Assembly: GCA_963710175.1 (NCBI GenBank)
Contig: CAVPZC010000002.1
Coordinates: 62,001-126,000, forward strand
Direction: 5' to 3'
Length of the DNA stretch: 64,000 bases
DNA from: Phormidesmis sp963710175
GTDB taxonomy: Bacteria > Cyanobacteriota > Cyanobacteriia > Phormidesmidales > Phormidesmidaceae
Under the pieces are notes generated by a model. That model had not been told where the DNA came from and ran no database searches. It worked only from the letters and a program-made list of their open reading frames with translations. Positions 41,514-50,052 of the stretch are shown here, piece by piece; position 1 is the stretch's first letter, and each line of letters starts with the position of its first letter. The position numbers were made by a program, and so were the translations under genes.

Positions 41514-44393
41514 CTAAAACCACTCATCTTCGTCGCTCCAGTTGTCCTGGGTGGGACGAGGGCGATTGTCTGAAGGGGTTTCACTAGCCCGGTCATAGCC
41601 AGCTTGCCGGGAGCGATCCTGCCGGTAGCTGTCTTGACGGTAGTCGCCTCTTTGTGGATAGTCTCTCGGCGGATAGTCTCTTAGCGGATAGTCTTGCGAA
41701 TAGCCGCCCTGTGAATAGTCACTCTGCGAATAGTCTTCTATCCCACCAGCCGAATTTCCATTGGCCGCGCCGTCACCACTGCCGTTAGCTCGACTAACAT
41801 CAGGCCGTCCGTCTGTAGCGCCACCTTGCCAGTAGTCGCCCGGCGGATTGCTTGAATCGCTGCGCTGTGAGTAGTCTTCAGGGCGGCTTTGACTGTTAGA
41901 GCGGCGGATTGGAAGGCGATCGCTACCGTAGTCCTGGCTATAGTCATCCGGGGCGTAGCTGTTTTGGTCGTAGCTGTTTTGATCGTAGCTGTTTTGATCG
42001 TAGCTACTCCGCCTGCCATCGCTTGGAGCGTATCTGTCATCGCTCGGAGCGTACCTGTCTTGGCTATAGCTGTCTTGGCTATAGCTGTCTTGGCTATAGC
42101 TGTCCTGGCTGTATCTGCCTTGGCTATAGCTGTCCTGGCCGTAATCACTTCGGCCATAGCTGTCTTGAGGGTAGTTACTCTGACTGTAGCTATTTCGCTC
42201 AGCGCTTCGCGGATCATAGGGCGGCTTCTGAGCGTAGCCTGGGTCACGGCGATAATCGCCTGGAGTGGCCCTGCCATCGTTCCGGGGCTGATCGTACGCT
42301 GGAGTGCGCGGATTTTTCGATTCCCAATCATCATCCCAATCATCCCAGCTGCTGCCTGGACTAGCACTGCTGCGATTCCAGGCGGGCGCATCCCACTGTG
42401 CCTGACGATCCCAGCTGTCGGCATAGCCGTTGGCCGGATAGCCGCCGCCACCGTAGCTGCCACCGCCGCCGCCATAGTTATAGTCACCCGTGCGGTAGTA
42501 GTCGTCATCTTCACCGGAGAAAGCGCGCTTCAAGGTGCTGCCAATTTGCCCTAGAATGCCCTCGCCGTCTTCGTCCAGGTCGTATAGGTAGGCTTCGCGG
42601 TTGAGCTCGTAGACTTCGTTTTGCAAATCCGACTGAGTGATGTCCACCCCCCGTTCGTCGGATTGCTCTAGGGCGGCCCGCAGCTCTTGCACCAGGCTCT
42701 CAATGCGGCGACGGCGATCGCGCGCAAACTGCATTCCAAAGTCAATCGCCACCTCTCGCAGTATCCGCTCTGCTTTAAAGGTGAGCGCTTCCGCTCGATT
42801 GCGTTTTTCAATCCGCTCACGCTGCAAGCGGTCAGTCGCAGCATTTTCTTCAGCCGCGCGAATCATACCCTGAACATCAGCTTCAGACAGATTCGACGCT
42901 TCTTGCACGGTAATGCTCTGCTGCCTGCCGGTCGTCTTATCGAGGGCCGACACCTGCAAAATGCCGTTGGCATCAATATCAAACGAGACCTGCACCTGTG
43001 GAATGCCGCGCGGCGCAGGCGGAATGCCCATGAGCTTAAAGCGGCCTAATGACTTATTGTCTTTGGCCATTTCGCGCTCGCCTTGAAGAATGTGCACTTC
43101 AACGACGGTTTGATTATTTTCAGAAGTAGAGAACGTGTCTGAGCGCCGCACCGGAATGGTGGTATTGCGCGGAATCAGCTTTTTCATCACGCCGCCAATG
43201 GTTTCAACGCCCAGTGACAGGGGCGACACATCCAGCAGCAAAATATCTTTGACTTCTTGCGTCAAAATGCCTGCCTGAATCGCTGCACCGACCGCGACCA
43301 CTTCATCTGGGTTAACGTTGCGGTTAGGCTCGCGGTTCATCACTGATCGCACCAGGTCTTGCACCATCGGCATTCGGCTGGCACCGCCGACGAGCACCAC
43401 TTCGTCTACCTGGCTAGGGGTGACATTAGCATCGGCTAGCGCCTGCTTGAGCGGGCCGCGCATTCGGCTGACCAAATCGCCGCAGAGCGACTCGAACTGC
43501 GATCGCTCCATCTTCGTTTCAATATGCTTAGGCCCATCCGCCGTGGCGGTGATGAAGGGCAAATTAATTTCGGTGACAGGCACACCAGAGAGTTCGATTT
43601 TGGCTTTTTCGGCAGCTTCGCTGAGGCGTTGCAGGGACTGGCGATCGCGCCGCAAATCCACCCCTTCTTTTTCCAGAAAGTTCTCCGCTAGCCAATCGAC
43701 AATCTTTTTATCAAAATTCAGGCCGCCCAGCTGCGTATCGCCGCTGGTAGAGCGCACTTCAAACACCCCATCGCCCACGTCCAGCACCGAGACATCAAAG
43801 GTGCCGCCCCCCAGGTCAAAAACTAAAATCGTCTGGTTGTACTGCTGGTCTAACCCGTACGCCAGAGAAGCTGCCGTCGGCTCGTTGATGATTCGCTTCA
43901 CTTCCAGGCCCGCAATCCGACCCGCATCGCGAGTCGCCTGCCGCTGGGCATCGTTAAAGTAGGCGGGCACCGTGATCACCGCGCCCGTCACCGGCTGACC
44001 TAAATACTGAGCGGCTTCTTCCGCTAGCTTGCGCAAGATCATCGCCGAAATTTCTTCGGGCGCAAAGTCTTTGTCAAGCCGGGGGCAGCGGACTTTCACA
44101 TTGCCTGACTCGGCTCGCCTCACTGTATAAGGCACCCGCTTAGAATCGGGGGACAGCTCATCGTACTTACGCCCCACAAAGCGCTTAACCGCATAAAACG
44201 TATTTTGAGGATTGAGCACCGACTGACGACGGGCCATTTGGCCAATCAGCTTTTCGCCCTCTTTGCTAAAGGCGACCACCGATGGCGTTGTCCGCATTCC
44301 CTCTGCGTTGGCAATGACAACGGGTTTACCGCCTTCCATCACCGCCACTACAGAGTTAGTCGTGCCGAGGTCAATGCCAACTACTTTACCCAT
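41514..44393 (-). CDS. dnaK: Hsp70 chaperone DnaK with long repetitive C-terminal tail
   Basis: A 959-residue Hsp70. The ATPase domain (1-385) has GIDLGTTNSVVAVMEGGKP, VFDLGGGTFDVSVLDVGDGVFEV and VVLVGGASRMPMVQ. The substrate-binding domain (~390-510) has LLLDVSPLSLGVETIGGV, and the helical lid runs to ~615. About 330 further residues follow where ordinary DnaK ends near 640. This tail is rich in Tyr, Ser, Asp, Gln and Gly, with many YSQDS- and YDQNS-type repeats, and ends in a short acidic motif, DEDEWF. Cyanobacterial DnaK1 and DnaK3 also carry extended tails, and the downstream dnaJ favours DnaK3, which is reported to associate with thylakoids. No CIRCE element is visible upstream. Confidence 0.96.
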   Translation of the reverse strand: MGKVVGIDLGTTNSVVAVMEGGKPVVIANAEGMRTTPSVVAFSKEGEKLIGQMARRQSVLNPQNTFYAVKRFVGRKYDELSPDSKRVPYTVRRAESGNVKVRCPRLDKDFAPEEISAMILRKLAEEAAQYLGQPVTGAVITVPAYFNDAQRQATRDAGRIAGLEVKRIINEPTAASLAYGLDQQYNQTILVFDLGGGTFDVSVLDVGDGVFEVRSTSGDTQLGGLNFDKKIVDWLAENFLEKEGVDLRRDRQSLQRLSEAAEKAKIELSGVPVTEINLPFITATADGPKHIETKMERSQFESLCGDLVSRMRGPLKQALADANVTPSQVDEVVLVGGASRMPMVQDLVRSVMNREPNRNVNPDEVVAVGAAIQAGILTQEVKDILLLDVSPLSLGVETIGGVMKKLIPRNTTIPVRRSDTFSTSENNQTVVEVHILQGEREMAKDNKSLGRFKLMGIPPAPRGIPQVQVSFDIDANGILQVSALDKTTGRQQSITVQEASNLSEADVQGMIRAAEENAATDRLQRERIEKRNRAEALTFKAERILREVAIDFGMQFARDRRRRIESLVQELRAALEQSDERGVDITQSDLQNEVYELNREAYLYDLDEDGEGILGQIGSTLKRAFSGEDDDYYRTGDYNYGGGGGSYGGGGYPANGYADSWDRQAQWDAPAWNRSSASPGSSWDDWDDDWESKNPRTPAYDQPRNDGRATPGDYRRDPGYAQKPPYDPRSAERNSYSQSNYPQDSYGRSDYGQDSYSQGRYSQDSYSQDSYSQDSYSQDRYAPSDDRYAPSDGRRSSYDQNSYDQNSYDQNSYAPDDYSQDYGSDRLPIRRSNSQSRPEDYSQRSDSSNPPGDYWQGGATDGRPDVSRANGSGDGAANGNSAGGIEDYSQSDYSQGGYSQDYPLRDYPPRDYPQRGDYRQDSYRQDRSRQAGYDRASETPSDNRPRPTQDNWSDEDEWF
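41956..42135. repeat. 15-bp tandem repeats inside dnaK
   Basis: Plus-strand units TAGCTGTTTTGATCG (three copies from 41956) and TGGCTATAGCTGTCT (about five copies, 42061-42135) repeat with a 15-bp period. On the coding strand they give five-residue Tyr/Asp/Gln/Asn/Ser/Arg units. The in-frame period allows length change without frameshift. Confidence 0.9.
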
Positions 44394-44640
44394 CCAACCG
44401 GTTTCTCCTGATCTGAGATATCTGTGAGATACCCGTAGCCTTCATTTCATTCATCATAAGCGTTCCGGGCGGTCATCGCTGCTGCTGACCTCTGGCAATT
44501 CTCCTGGCAATTCTCCTGGCAATTCCTTTGGCGAATCTACTGTTAATTGCCCTCACTGTACCTTTCACGGCAGCCTCCTGGCGAATACTTGCATCAACCT
44601 TACATCTGCCACACGTTTATTGCTACTATTATTACCCAAC
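44394..44640. other. dnaK / tRNA-Leu intergenic region with a 12-bp tandem repeat
   Basis: This should hold the dnaK promoter (minus) and the tRNA-Leu promoter (plus). The visible structure is a 2.8-copy tandem repeat of CTGGCAATTCTC at 44492-44525. I see no CIRCE or other heat-shock operator. Confidence 0.5.
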
Positions 44641-44723
44641 GCGGATGTGGCGGAATTGGTAGACGCGCTAGATTTAGGTTCTAGTGTCCTCGTGACGTGA
44701 AGGTTCAAGTCCTTTCATCCGCA
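44641..44723 (+). tRNA. tRNA-Leu (anticodon UAG)
   Basis: An 83-nt class II tRNA. Acceptor stem GCGGATG/CATCCGC with discriminator A; anticodon arm CTAGA-TTTAGGT-TCTAG, so the anticodon is TAG and reads CUN leucine codons; a long variable arm as expected for Leu; T arm GAAGG-TTCAAGT-CCTTT. All stems pair, and no intron interrupts the anticodon loop. CCA is not encoded. A strong terminator follows at 44765. Confidence 0.97.
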
Positions 44724-44764
44724 TTGATTAATCAAATGCCTAATCCAGGCGAAATACCTAAGGT

Positions 44765-44810
44765 GGCTGCGCTTCAGAGATGTTTACTCTTCTGAGCGCA
44801 GCCGTCTTTT
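44765..44810 (+). terminator. Rho-independent terminator downstream of tRNA-Leu
   Basis: GGCTGCGCTTCAGA (44765-44778) pairs with TCTGAGCGCAGCC (44791-44803) with one bulged base, followed by GTCTTTT. Confidence 0.88.
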
Positions 44811-44960
44811 GTATGGATGGGGAGCCAAAAGCGGGTTAAAGGCTACACCACAGACACAGACCGGTTGAGGCGCTGACGCTTTATACTGCTTTGGCAGGCT
44901 GATGCATCAGTGGCAAGCCATCGATACGGCCTCTGCATAGGGCCTTTTGAACCGTCATTT

Positions 44961-44990
44961 TTGACACAGTTTTAAATGCCCCTATATATA
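44961..44990 (+). promoter_or_regulatory. sigma-70-type promoter of gshA
   Basis: A consensus TTGACA (44961-44966) stands 16 bp before TATATA (44983-44988), with a second overlapping TATATA register at 44985. It is the best -35/-10 match in the window. Transcription starting near 44997 would give a ~60-nt leader before the GTG start at 45057. Confidence 0.7.
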
Positions 44991-45056
44991 AGGAGAAGAT
45001 CTGATGATTTTCTCATGTAGATGAAGCGCTGATTTCACTTAAGGACTCTGACTACT

Positions 45057-46205
45057 GTGCTGCTATCCAAAGGTTTTGAAGTCGAAATGTACACGGGTAC
45101 GCCCGCTGGAGAGGTGGTCGGCTTTTCAGACAAAATTGTAGCTGAGCTAGAGGGATTTGTCCGCGAACCTGATGCGCGCAACGTAGAGTATACGACTGCG
45201 CCCTTTTGCCGGTACGAGCATTTACTGTGCGAGCTGATCAAGCCTCGGGTACGACTGAGAAACTATTTAAAAACACTCGGCGACTACACGATTATTCCAG
45301 GCAGCACTTTGCCATTAGGGGGAGCTGATGTTTTTCACCGCTCAGATCCTAAAAACCCGTATCACACTTATATAGAAGAAACCTACGGTACCGATGTGGT
45401 CACAGCCAGCATCCATATCAACGTGGGCCTGTCAGATCCAGAGCAGCTAATGCGGGCCTGTCGCCTGATTCGCGTAGAAGCGCCGTTGTTTTTGGCGTTG
45501 ACGGCTTCTTCGCCCTTTTTTGACGGTAAAGTAACCGGCTTTCACTCTACGCGTTGGCACCTGTTTCCTCAAACGCCTGCTCACGTGCCGCTGTTTGAAA
45601 GTCACCTGCACCATATTTGCTGGGTAGAAGCACAGCTCGCAGCGGGCACGATGCAAAGCGTGCGCCATCTGTGGAGTTCGGTACGGCCCAATGGCGATCG
45701 CCGCCCCTACAATCTCAATCGCCTAGAGCTACGAATTTGCGATCTGGTGACTGACCCCTTGCATCTGCTGGCGGTGACTGCACTGTTAGAAGCCCGAATG
45801 CAGCAGCTGCTCGCCATACCCGAGCTAGATCCGTTAGAGAGCAGTCAGCTCAGCGCCCATACCCGCAGCGAAGATCTGCTGGCCATCACTTTAGAAAACG
45901 AACAGGCGGCTGCCAAAAATAGCCTCGATGCAACGCTGCGACATTGGCAGACAGGTCAGCCAATTATTGCCCGCGACTGGATTGGCCAGATATATAGTGA
46001 AGTCCACCCGGTTGCTCATCGCTCTGGAATTAGCTGCTTTCTGACGCCAGTCAAGCAAATTTTAAAGAATGGCAACCAGGCTCAGCAGTGGCTTGCTCAG
46101 GCCGAGCAGACGAGCCCGACCGAGGTGATTCAGCGGGCAACAAGCGACATGCAGCAACAAGAAAGTCAGCTGGCTCAAGAGATTTGTCAGCCAGTGGCCG
46201 CTTAA
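45057..46205 (+). CDS. gshA: glutamate-cysteine ligase, cyanobacterial type
   Basis: A 382-residue enzyme for the first step of glutathione synthesis, joining glutamate and cysteine with ATP. It starts at GTG with MLLSKGFEVEMYTGTPAGEVVGFSDKIVAELEGFVREPD, the signature of the cyanobacterial GshA family (distinct from the E. coli family). YTTAPFCRYEHLLCEL, IPGSTLPLGG and ASIHINVGLSDPEQL follow as expected, and the length is normal. AAGGA lies ~12 nt upstream of the GTG, and a strong promoter sits further up. trmL follows 41 bp downstream and may share the transcript. Confidence 0.96.
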   Translation: MLLSKGFEVEMYTGTPAGEVVGFSDKIVAELEGFVREPDARNVEYTTAPFCRYEHLLCELIKPRVRLRNYLKTLGDYTIIPGSTLPLGGADVFHRSDPKNPYHTYIEETYGTDVVTASIHINVGLSDPEQLMRACRLIRVEAPLFLALTASSPFFDGKVTGFHSTRWHLFPQTPAHVPLFESHLHHICWVEAQLAAGTMQSVRHLWSSVRPNGDRRPYNLNRLELRICDLVTDPLHLLAVTALLEARMQQLLAIPELDPLESSQLSAHTRSEDLLAITLENEQAAAKNSLDATLRHWQTGQPIIARDWIGQIYSEVHPVAHRSGISCFLTPVKQILKNGNQAQQWLAQAEQTSPTEVIQRATSDMQQQESQLAQEICQPVAA

Positions 46206-46246
46206 AACCCATTGACTCAGCTGCCTTGCCCCTCATTTCTCTGTCT

Positions 46247-46705
46247 ATGCCGCAAGTTGTCCTGATTGAACCTGAGATTCCACCTAATACTGGCAATATT
46301 GCCCGCACCTGTGCTGCGACAGATACACCGCTACATTTGGTAAGGCCGCTGGGGTTTGAGCTGAGCGATCGCTATCTCAAACGCGCCGGGCTAGACTACT
46401 GGCCCTATGTCGATCTTCATCTGCACGAGTCGCTCGCAGATTTTTGGCAGCACACTCAGACCGCAGGCGGTAGGCTAATTGGCTTCAGCGCCCGAGCTAG
46501 CTATAGCTATACCGACCTCACCTATCGTGCTGGCGACTGGCTGTTGTTTGGCTGTGAGAGTAAGGGTCTACCGGCCACCGCGCTCGAACGCTGCGATATG
46601 GTGACCACCATTCCAATGAAGACAGCGCACGTTCGCAGCCTAAACCTCTCAGTTAGCGCAGCTGTCGGCCTTTTTGAAGCCCTCAGGCAAACCCGTCTCA
46701 GGTAG
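46247..46705 (+). CDS. trmL: tRNA (cytidine(34)-2'-O)-methyltransferase
   Basis: A 152-residue SPOUT methyltransferase that methylates the wobble ribose of certain leucine tRNAs. MPQVVLIEPEIPPNTGNIARTCAAT is the classic start. The knot region has LFGCESKGLP and the C-terminal IPMKTAHVRSLNLSVSAAVGLFEALRQ. I choose ATG 46247, because the frame open back to 46088 lies inside gshA and is not family-like. The gene follows gshA and ends in a terminator hairpin. A target tRNA-Leu gene lies 1.5 kb upstream, probably by coincidence. Confidence 0.95.
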   Translation: MPQVVLIEPEIPPNTGNIARTCAATDTPLHLVRPLGFELSDRYLKRAGLDYWPYVDLHLHESLADFWQHTQTAGGRLIGFSARASYSYTDLTYRAGDWLLFGCESKGLPATALERCDMVTTIPMKTAHVRSLNLSVSAAVGLFEALRQTRLR

Positions 46706-46712
46706 GTATGTA

Positions 46713-46761
46713 GCTTACCGGGTGCATCTCGCACGGGAAGGGCTAAGCCGGGTAAGCTTTT
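46713..46761 (+). terminator. terminator downstream of trmL
   Basis: AGCTTACC (46713-46720) pairs with GGTAAGCT (46751-46758), with an inner GTGC/GCAC hairpin, followed by a short T-run (TTTT within 46757-46761). Confidence 0.7.
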
Positions 46762-47714
46762 CATCGCAATACGGATAGCTGCTGCCTATACATATATATA
46801 GTGACTGCACAGTGGAAGTAACTAATACGGACATGCAATGGATAGGTTTAGATGAGCTGGATATTTCTAGACATATTTCTATCTAACACAGCTGGCCTTT
46901 AAATTTTATGCCCTGCTCACAAAGTCAACCTCCCAAAGACAGAAAGTGAGCCAAAAAGCCTCCATCAAACTATGGAAACAGGCCTCCGTAGACGAAATCA
47001 GGCGGTAATATTTTATTCACAGGAGGAAGTAAAGTACTCCGTATGACAGATGGCATTTATCAAGGAACCTTGAAGCTCAGTGAAATTACTGTCAAGAATG
47101 AACCTTATTAAATAAGTATTTCATATCGACTACGGCTTACCTGATTACTCGTCGTTAAGCGAAGACAATTTCTTGCGGTTTTTACGGTAATTTCCCAAAT
47201 CACAGTCACCGCAAAGCCTCTAGCCGATGGAGGCGGGCCACTGCTCAATTTTCTACGATGCGATATGTCATTCTCGGTGGAGGCTCATTTTCACTGTGCC
47301 AAAAAATAGATTGGCTACTGATTGATTGGCCAAAAACCTAACCATTACAGGCGCTTTAGATTTTGGCGCGATCGCCCAAACACGCACTCAAATTCGGAGA
47401 AGTATGAATGAAGTTTAGAGAGCATAGCGTTTTGGGCATTCAAGATAGACCAAGGAAGTGAGGATTGAAATTAGGGTTAAGTCGTGTAAACTTGCCTAAG
47501 GTCAGACAAGCGATACAGTTTATGGACTGTGAATAGTTTGTTGACTGGCATTGAGCACATGGCTGGTAAGCTGAATTCCACAGCGAAACCGAGGTGTTCT
47601 TAGCGCTAGTAAGAGCAGCAGTGCTGTTATCGAAGATTGTTGTACGACCAATCGAACATCTATTGCGACGATTTGGTACTAACGGTTAAACGCTGATCAT
47701 TAGGAGGTTGTTCC
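46762..47714. other. ~950-bp non-coding region before the M23 peptidase gene
   Basis: No frame of 60 or more codons and no tRNA is present. A structured stretch has TTGCGGT (47173-47179) pairing with ACCGCAA (47208-47214), followed by the hairpin GCCTC/GAGGC (47216-47220 with 47230-47234). A 22-codon frame at 47042-47110 has GGAGG too far upstream (about 16 nt). The segment may be a long leader of the peptidase gene or hold an RNA gene; I cannot assign a known family. Confidence 0.45.
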
Positions 47715-49541
47715 TTGAAGCAAGCAATTTCGCAGGAACCTATGTCTGATTCAAGTCATTCATGTATTCCAGCAGTAGGTGAAGGCAACGCCTCAAGCAG
47801 TAATCGAGTCAAGTCGGCTGCCATGTTGGGTATCGCTCTTTCAGTTGGGGCATCCGGAGCATTCGTTTCACAATCTGGTGCATCAGCGGCAGTCTCTGTC
47901 CCTGTCCCCTCTAATCCCACCGAGGCTTCAGATGACGCCAAGGTTTCGGCTCCTGTAGAAGCCGAGGGCGCAACCGCCTCACAGCAGCTGATTGTGGACT
48001 ATCACACCGTAGAATCGGGTGAGAGTTTATGGCAAATCGCGCAGCAGCATCAGGTTGGACTGCGTGAGCTAAAGCTGGCAAACGCGCTGGCACCAGAGAC
48101 CTCTATTCGAGTGGGTCAGGTGCTGAAAGTGCCGGGCAGCGAAGCGAGCAGTCAGAACGTTGCGCTAGCTCAGAGCGAACCAGCTCAGCTCATTGCCGGT
48201 ATCACGGCTGATGAGCAGGCCGCTACTCCCAGCCAGAGCCCATCAGCTCAGTTGGCAACAAGCGAACCAATCGCAGCGGTCAGCAGCGATCGCCCTAGTT
48301 CACCCGCAATGTCCATTGAAATTGCCGACGCTTCCCCTCAGGAAGATACAGCAGCAAGTGAAGTAGCCCCAGTCGTAACCACGCTCGCAGCTTCTCCCAC
48401 ATTCAGTAACTATCAGGTTCAGACGGGCGACACCCTAGGCAGCATTGCCGCTGAATTGAACATCGCATCGGCAGAGCTGGTTCGCGTTAATGGACTGAGC
48501 GACCCCAACGTAATCTTGGCCGGTACCACACTAGTTGTGCCCGCAGCAGAAAGTATTACATCAGAGAGTGCTACAGAGGAAGGCCAAAGCCCGCTGAAGC
48601 GGGTTGAGGAAACCCCTTCAGCCGGTAGCCTACAGCAAAGGGAAACCCGTGAGCGGCTGGCATACTTGCGCAGCACAGCTACCTCACCCGATAGCGCCAG
48701 AATTTTGGACAGCTTGCGCCGTTCATCACCCGAGGAGCCAGCCAGCGTTGGCGGTGAACCCTCCACTGAGCAAGACCTGCTGTCCACGCATCAAACAGGT
48801 ACAGATCAAGCAGGCGTAGCGGGCGTAGATCCCTATGTCGCCAATCTGCTGGAAGAAGTTCAAGAAATTCGCGTTCAGGCGGTCCCGGCCTCTGAAGCTG
48901 AGACAACTGAAGTTGCAGCAGATGATAGTTCGTTGCTGGCAAGCCCTGCGACAGAGTCTACCAGAGCGGCCCTACCGCCACGGGTGGCATTGGCTCCAGA
49001 GACTGGCTCTGCTGAGATAGATTCTAATCTTTTGGCAGCAGCCCCACTCAGCCCAGATGCCTATATTCCAGCGCAGCGCTCTCAGGCGGGGCAGGTTGTT
49101 TCTCCAGATATGCCGATTCTGCCACCAGCAGATGAGTATTTGCCAGAAGCGCCTAGCTACTTCAACGGGTACATTTGGCCTACTCAGGGCACAATTACTT
49201 CGGGCTATGGCCGACGCTGGGGTAGGATGCACCGAGGCATTGACGTTGCAGGCCCAGTGGGCACACCTATCGTAGCGGCGGGAGCAGGCGTCATTGAGCA
49301 AGCGGGTTGGAACTCGGGCGGCTATGGCAACATAGTAGAAATTCGTCATCCTGACGGCAGTATGACTCGCTACGCTCACAACAACCGGCTGAACGTGAGC
49401 GCGGGGCAGAACGTCAGACAGGGTCAACAAATCGCTGAGATGGGCAGCACTGGCTATAGTACGGGCCCTCATCTGCACTTTGAGGTGCACCCTAGTGGTC
49501 AGGGCGCTGTTAACCCGGTTGCCTATTTACCCAGCCGCTAA
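47715..49541 (+). CDS. LysM-M23 peptidoglycan metalloendopeptidase (NlpD/EnvC-like)
   Basis: A 608-residue envelope protein. It starts at TTG 47715, where GGAGG at 7-nt spacing decides the start over an ATG at 47742. A hydrophobic stretch (~35-58) is probably a signal or anchor. LysM1 lies at ~95-140 (HTVESGESLWQIAQQHQV), LysM2 at ~232-276 (YQVQTGDTLGSIAAELNI), then a long Ser/Ala/Glu-rich linker. The C-terminal M23 domain (~496-605) has zinc-ligand motifs HRGIDVAG and HLHFEV, so it should be catalytically competent, unlike many NlpD relatives. It probably cleaves peptide cross-links during growth or division. The long structured upstream region suggests RNA-level control. Confidence 0.93.
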   Translation: MKQAISQEPMSDSSHSCIPAVGEGNASSSNRVKSAAMLGIALSVGASGAFVSQSGASAAVSVPVPSNPTEASDDAKVSAPVEAEGATASQQLIVDYHTVESGESLWQIAQQHQVGLRELKLANALAPETSIRVGQVLKVPGSEASSQNVALAQSEPAQLIAGITADEQAATPSQSPSAQLATSEPIAAVSSDRPSSPAMSIEIADASPQEDTAASEVAPVVTTLAASPTFSNYQVQTGDTLGSIAAELNIASAELVRVNGLSDPNVILAGTTLVVPAAESITSESATEEGQSPLKRVEETPSAGSLQQRETRERLAYLRSTATSPDSARILDSLRRSSPEEPASVGGEPSTEQDLLSTHQTGTDQAGVAGVDPYVANLLEEVQEIRVQAVPASEAETTEVAADDSSLLASPATESTRAALPPRVALAPETGSAEIDSNLLAAAPLSPDAYIPAQRSQAGQVVSPDMPILPPADEYLPEAPSYFNGYIWPTQGTITSGYGRRWGRMHRGIDVAGPVGTPIVAAGAGVIEQAGWNSGGYGNIVEIRHPDGSMTRYAHNNRLNVSAGQNVRQGQQIAEMGSTGYSTGPHLHFEVHPSGQGAVNPVAYLPSR

Positions 49542-49548
49542 ATTAAGC

Positions 49549-49569
49549 GAGAGCATCGTGTTTGCTCTC
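49549..49569 (+). other. short hairpin after the M23 peptidase gene
   Basis: GAGAGCA (49549-49555) pairs with TGCTCTC (49563-49569), 8 bp past the stop codon. No T-run follows, so its role as a transcription end is uncertain. Confidence 0.45.
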
Positions 49570-49757
49570 ATGAGCTATCGCTGTTAGTCGGAAGCTGCGT
49601 CAGTCAGAAAACCTGATATATGGTTTTTGGGTGTAAGCGTTTCTAGCTAGCAGTTTTTTGTGGCTGAGCTGACAAAGGACTCCCCTTTAAAGGCATTTTG
49701 AAGGCATTGGATTTCGTGCTACATTTATTGAGCTGCAAAGGTACTTTCGCAGCCTAA

Positions 49758-49830
49758 GGCTCTGTAGCTCAGTGGTTAGAGCAGGGGACTCATAAGCCCA
49801 AGGTCGCAGGTTCAAATCCCGCCAGAGCCA
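49758..49830 (+). tRNA. tRNA-Met (anticodon CAU) with imperfect stems
   Basis: A 73-nt tRNA. The acceptor stem GGCTCTG/CAGAGCC is perfect, with discriminator A. The D arm GCTC-GAGC is perfect. The anticodon loop is CTCATAA, anticodon CAT. The anticodon stem GGGGA/GCCCA has only three Watson-Crick pairs (27-43 G/A and 31-39 A/G are mismatched), and the T stem GCAGG/CCCGC has an A/C mismatch. It is most likely elongator Met; a CAT anticodon could also be Ile with lysidine. Loss of stem pairs could mean relaxed function. Confidence 0.85.
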
Positions 49831-49873
49831 TTTTATAGCTGCTCGGTTAGTCACTAGCAGCGACATGAAGCAC

Positions 49874-49903
49874 GGCAAGCCTGTTCAGGTTGGCCGTTTT
49901 TTT
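49874..49903 (+). terminator. Rho-independent terminator downstream of tRNA-Met
   Basis: GGCAAGCCTG (49874-49883) pairs with CAGGTTGGCC (49886-49895), with one mismatch and one G-T pair, followed by GTTTTTTT. Confidence 0.8.
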
Positions 49904-50052
49904 GTGCGCCACTTGCAGCTAGAGGGAGGGGCAGGTGGAACGAGGGTACGTATCTCCTACTTCTGTTAGACGATTTTGCCGATGAGATTGGCTCATACTT
50001 TGACTGATCTGCCCGTGAAGCGATGGCGATGGATTTTTCGTTAAGGTGAGTT

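Noticed and set aside
41889..42554. Long plus-strand frame opposite the dnaK tail (221 codons)
   Set aside because: It is a mirror of the repetitive dnaK coding strand, consists of Val/Ile/Ala runs with no domain, and vanishes outside the repeats.
44394..44640. Heat-shock CIRCE operator upstream of dnaK
   Set aside because: No TTAGCACTC-N9-GAGTGCTAA element or close variant is present.
46088..46246. N-terminal extension of trmL
   Set aside because: It lies inside gshA in another frame, and the protein family begins exactly at the ATG at 46247.
47160..47245. Possible c-di-GMP riboswitch, because CGCAAAGCC appears
   Set aside because: The partner GCAAACC half and the expected receptor helix are missing; only one short motif matches, so I list it just as a structured stretch.
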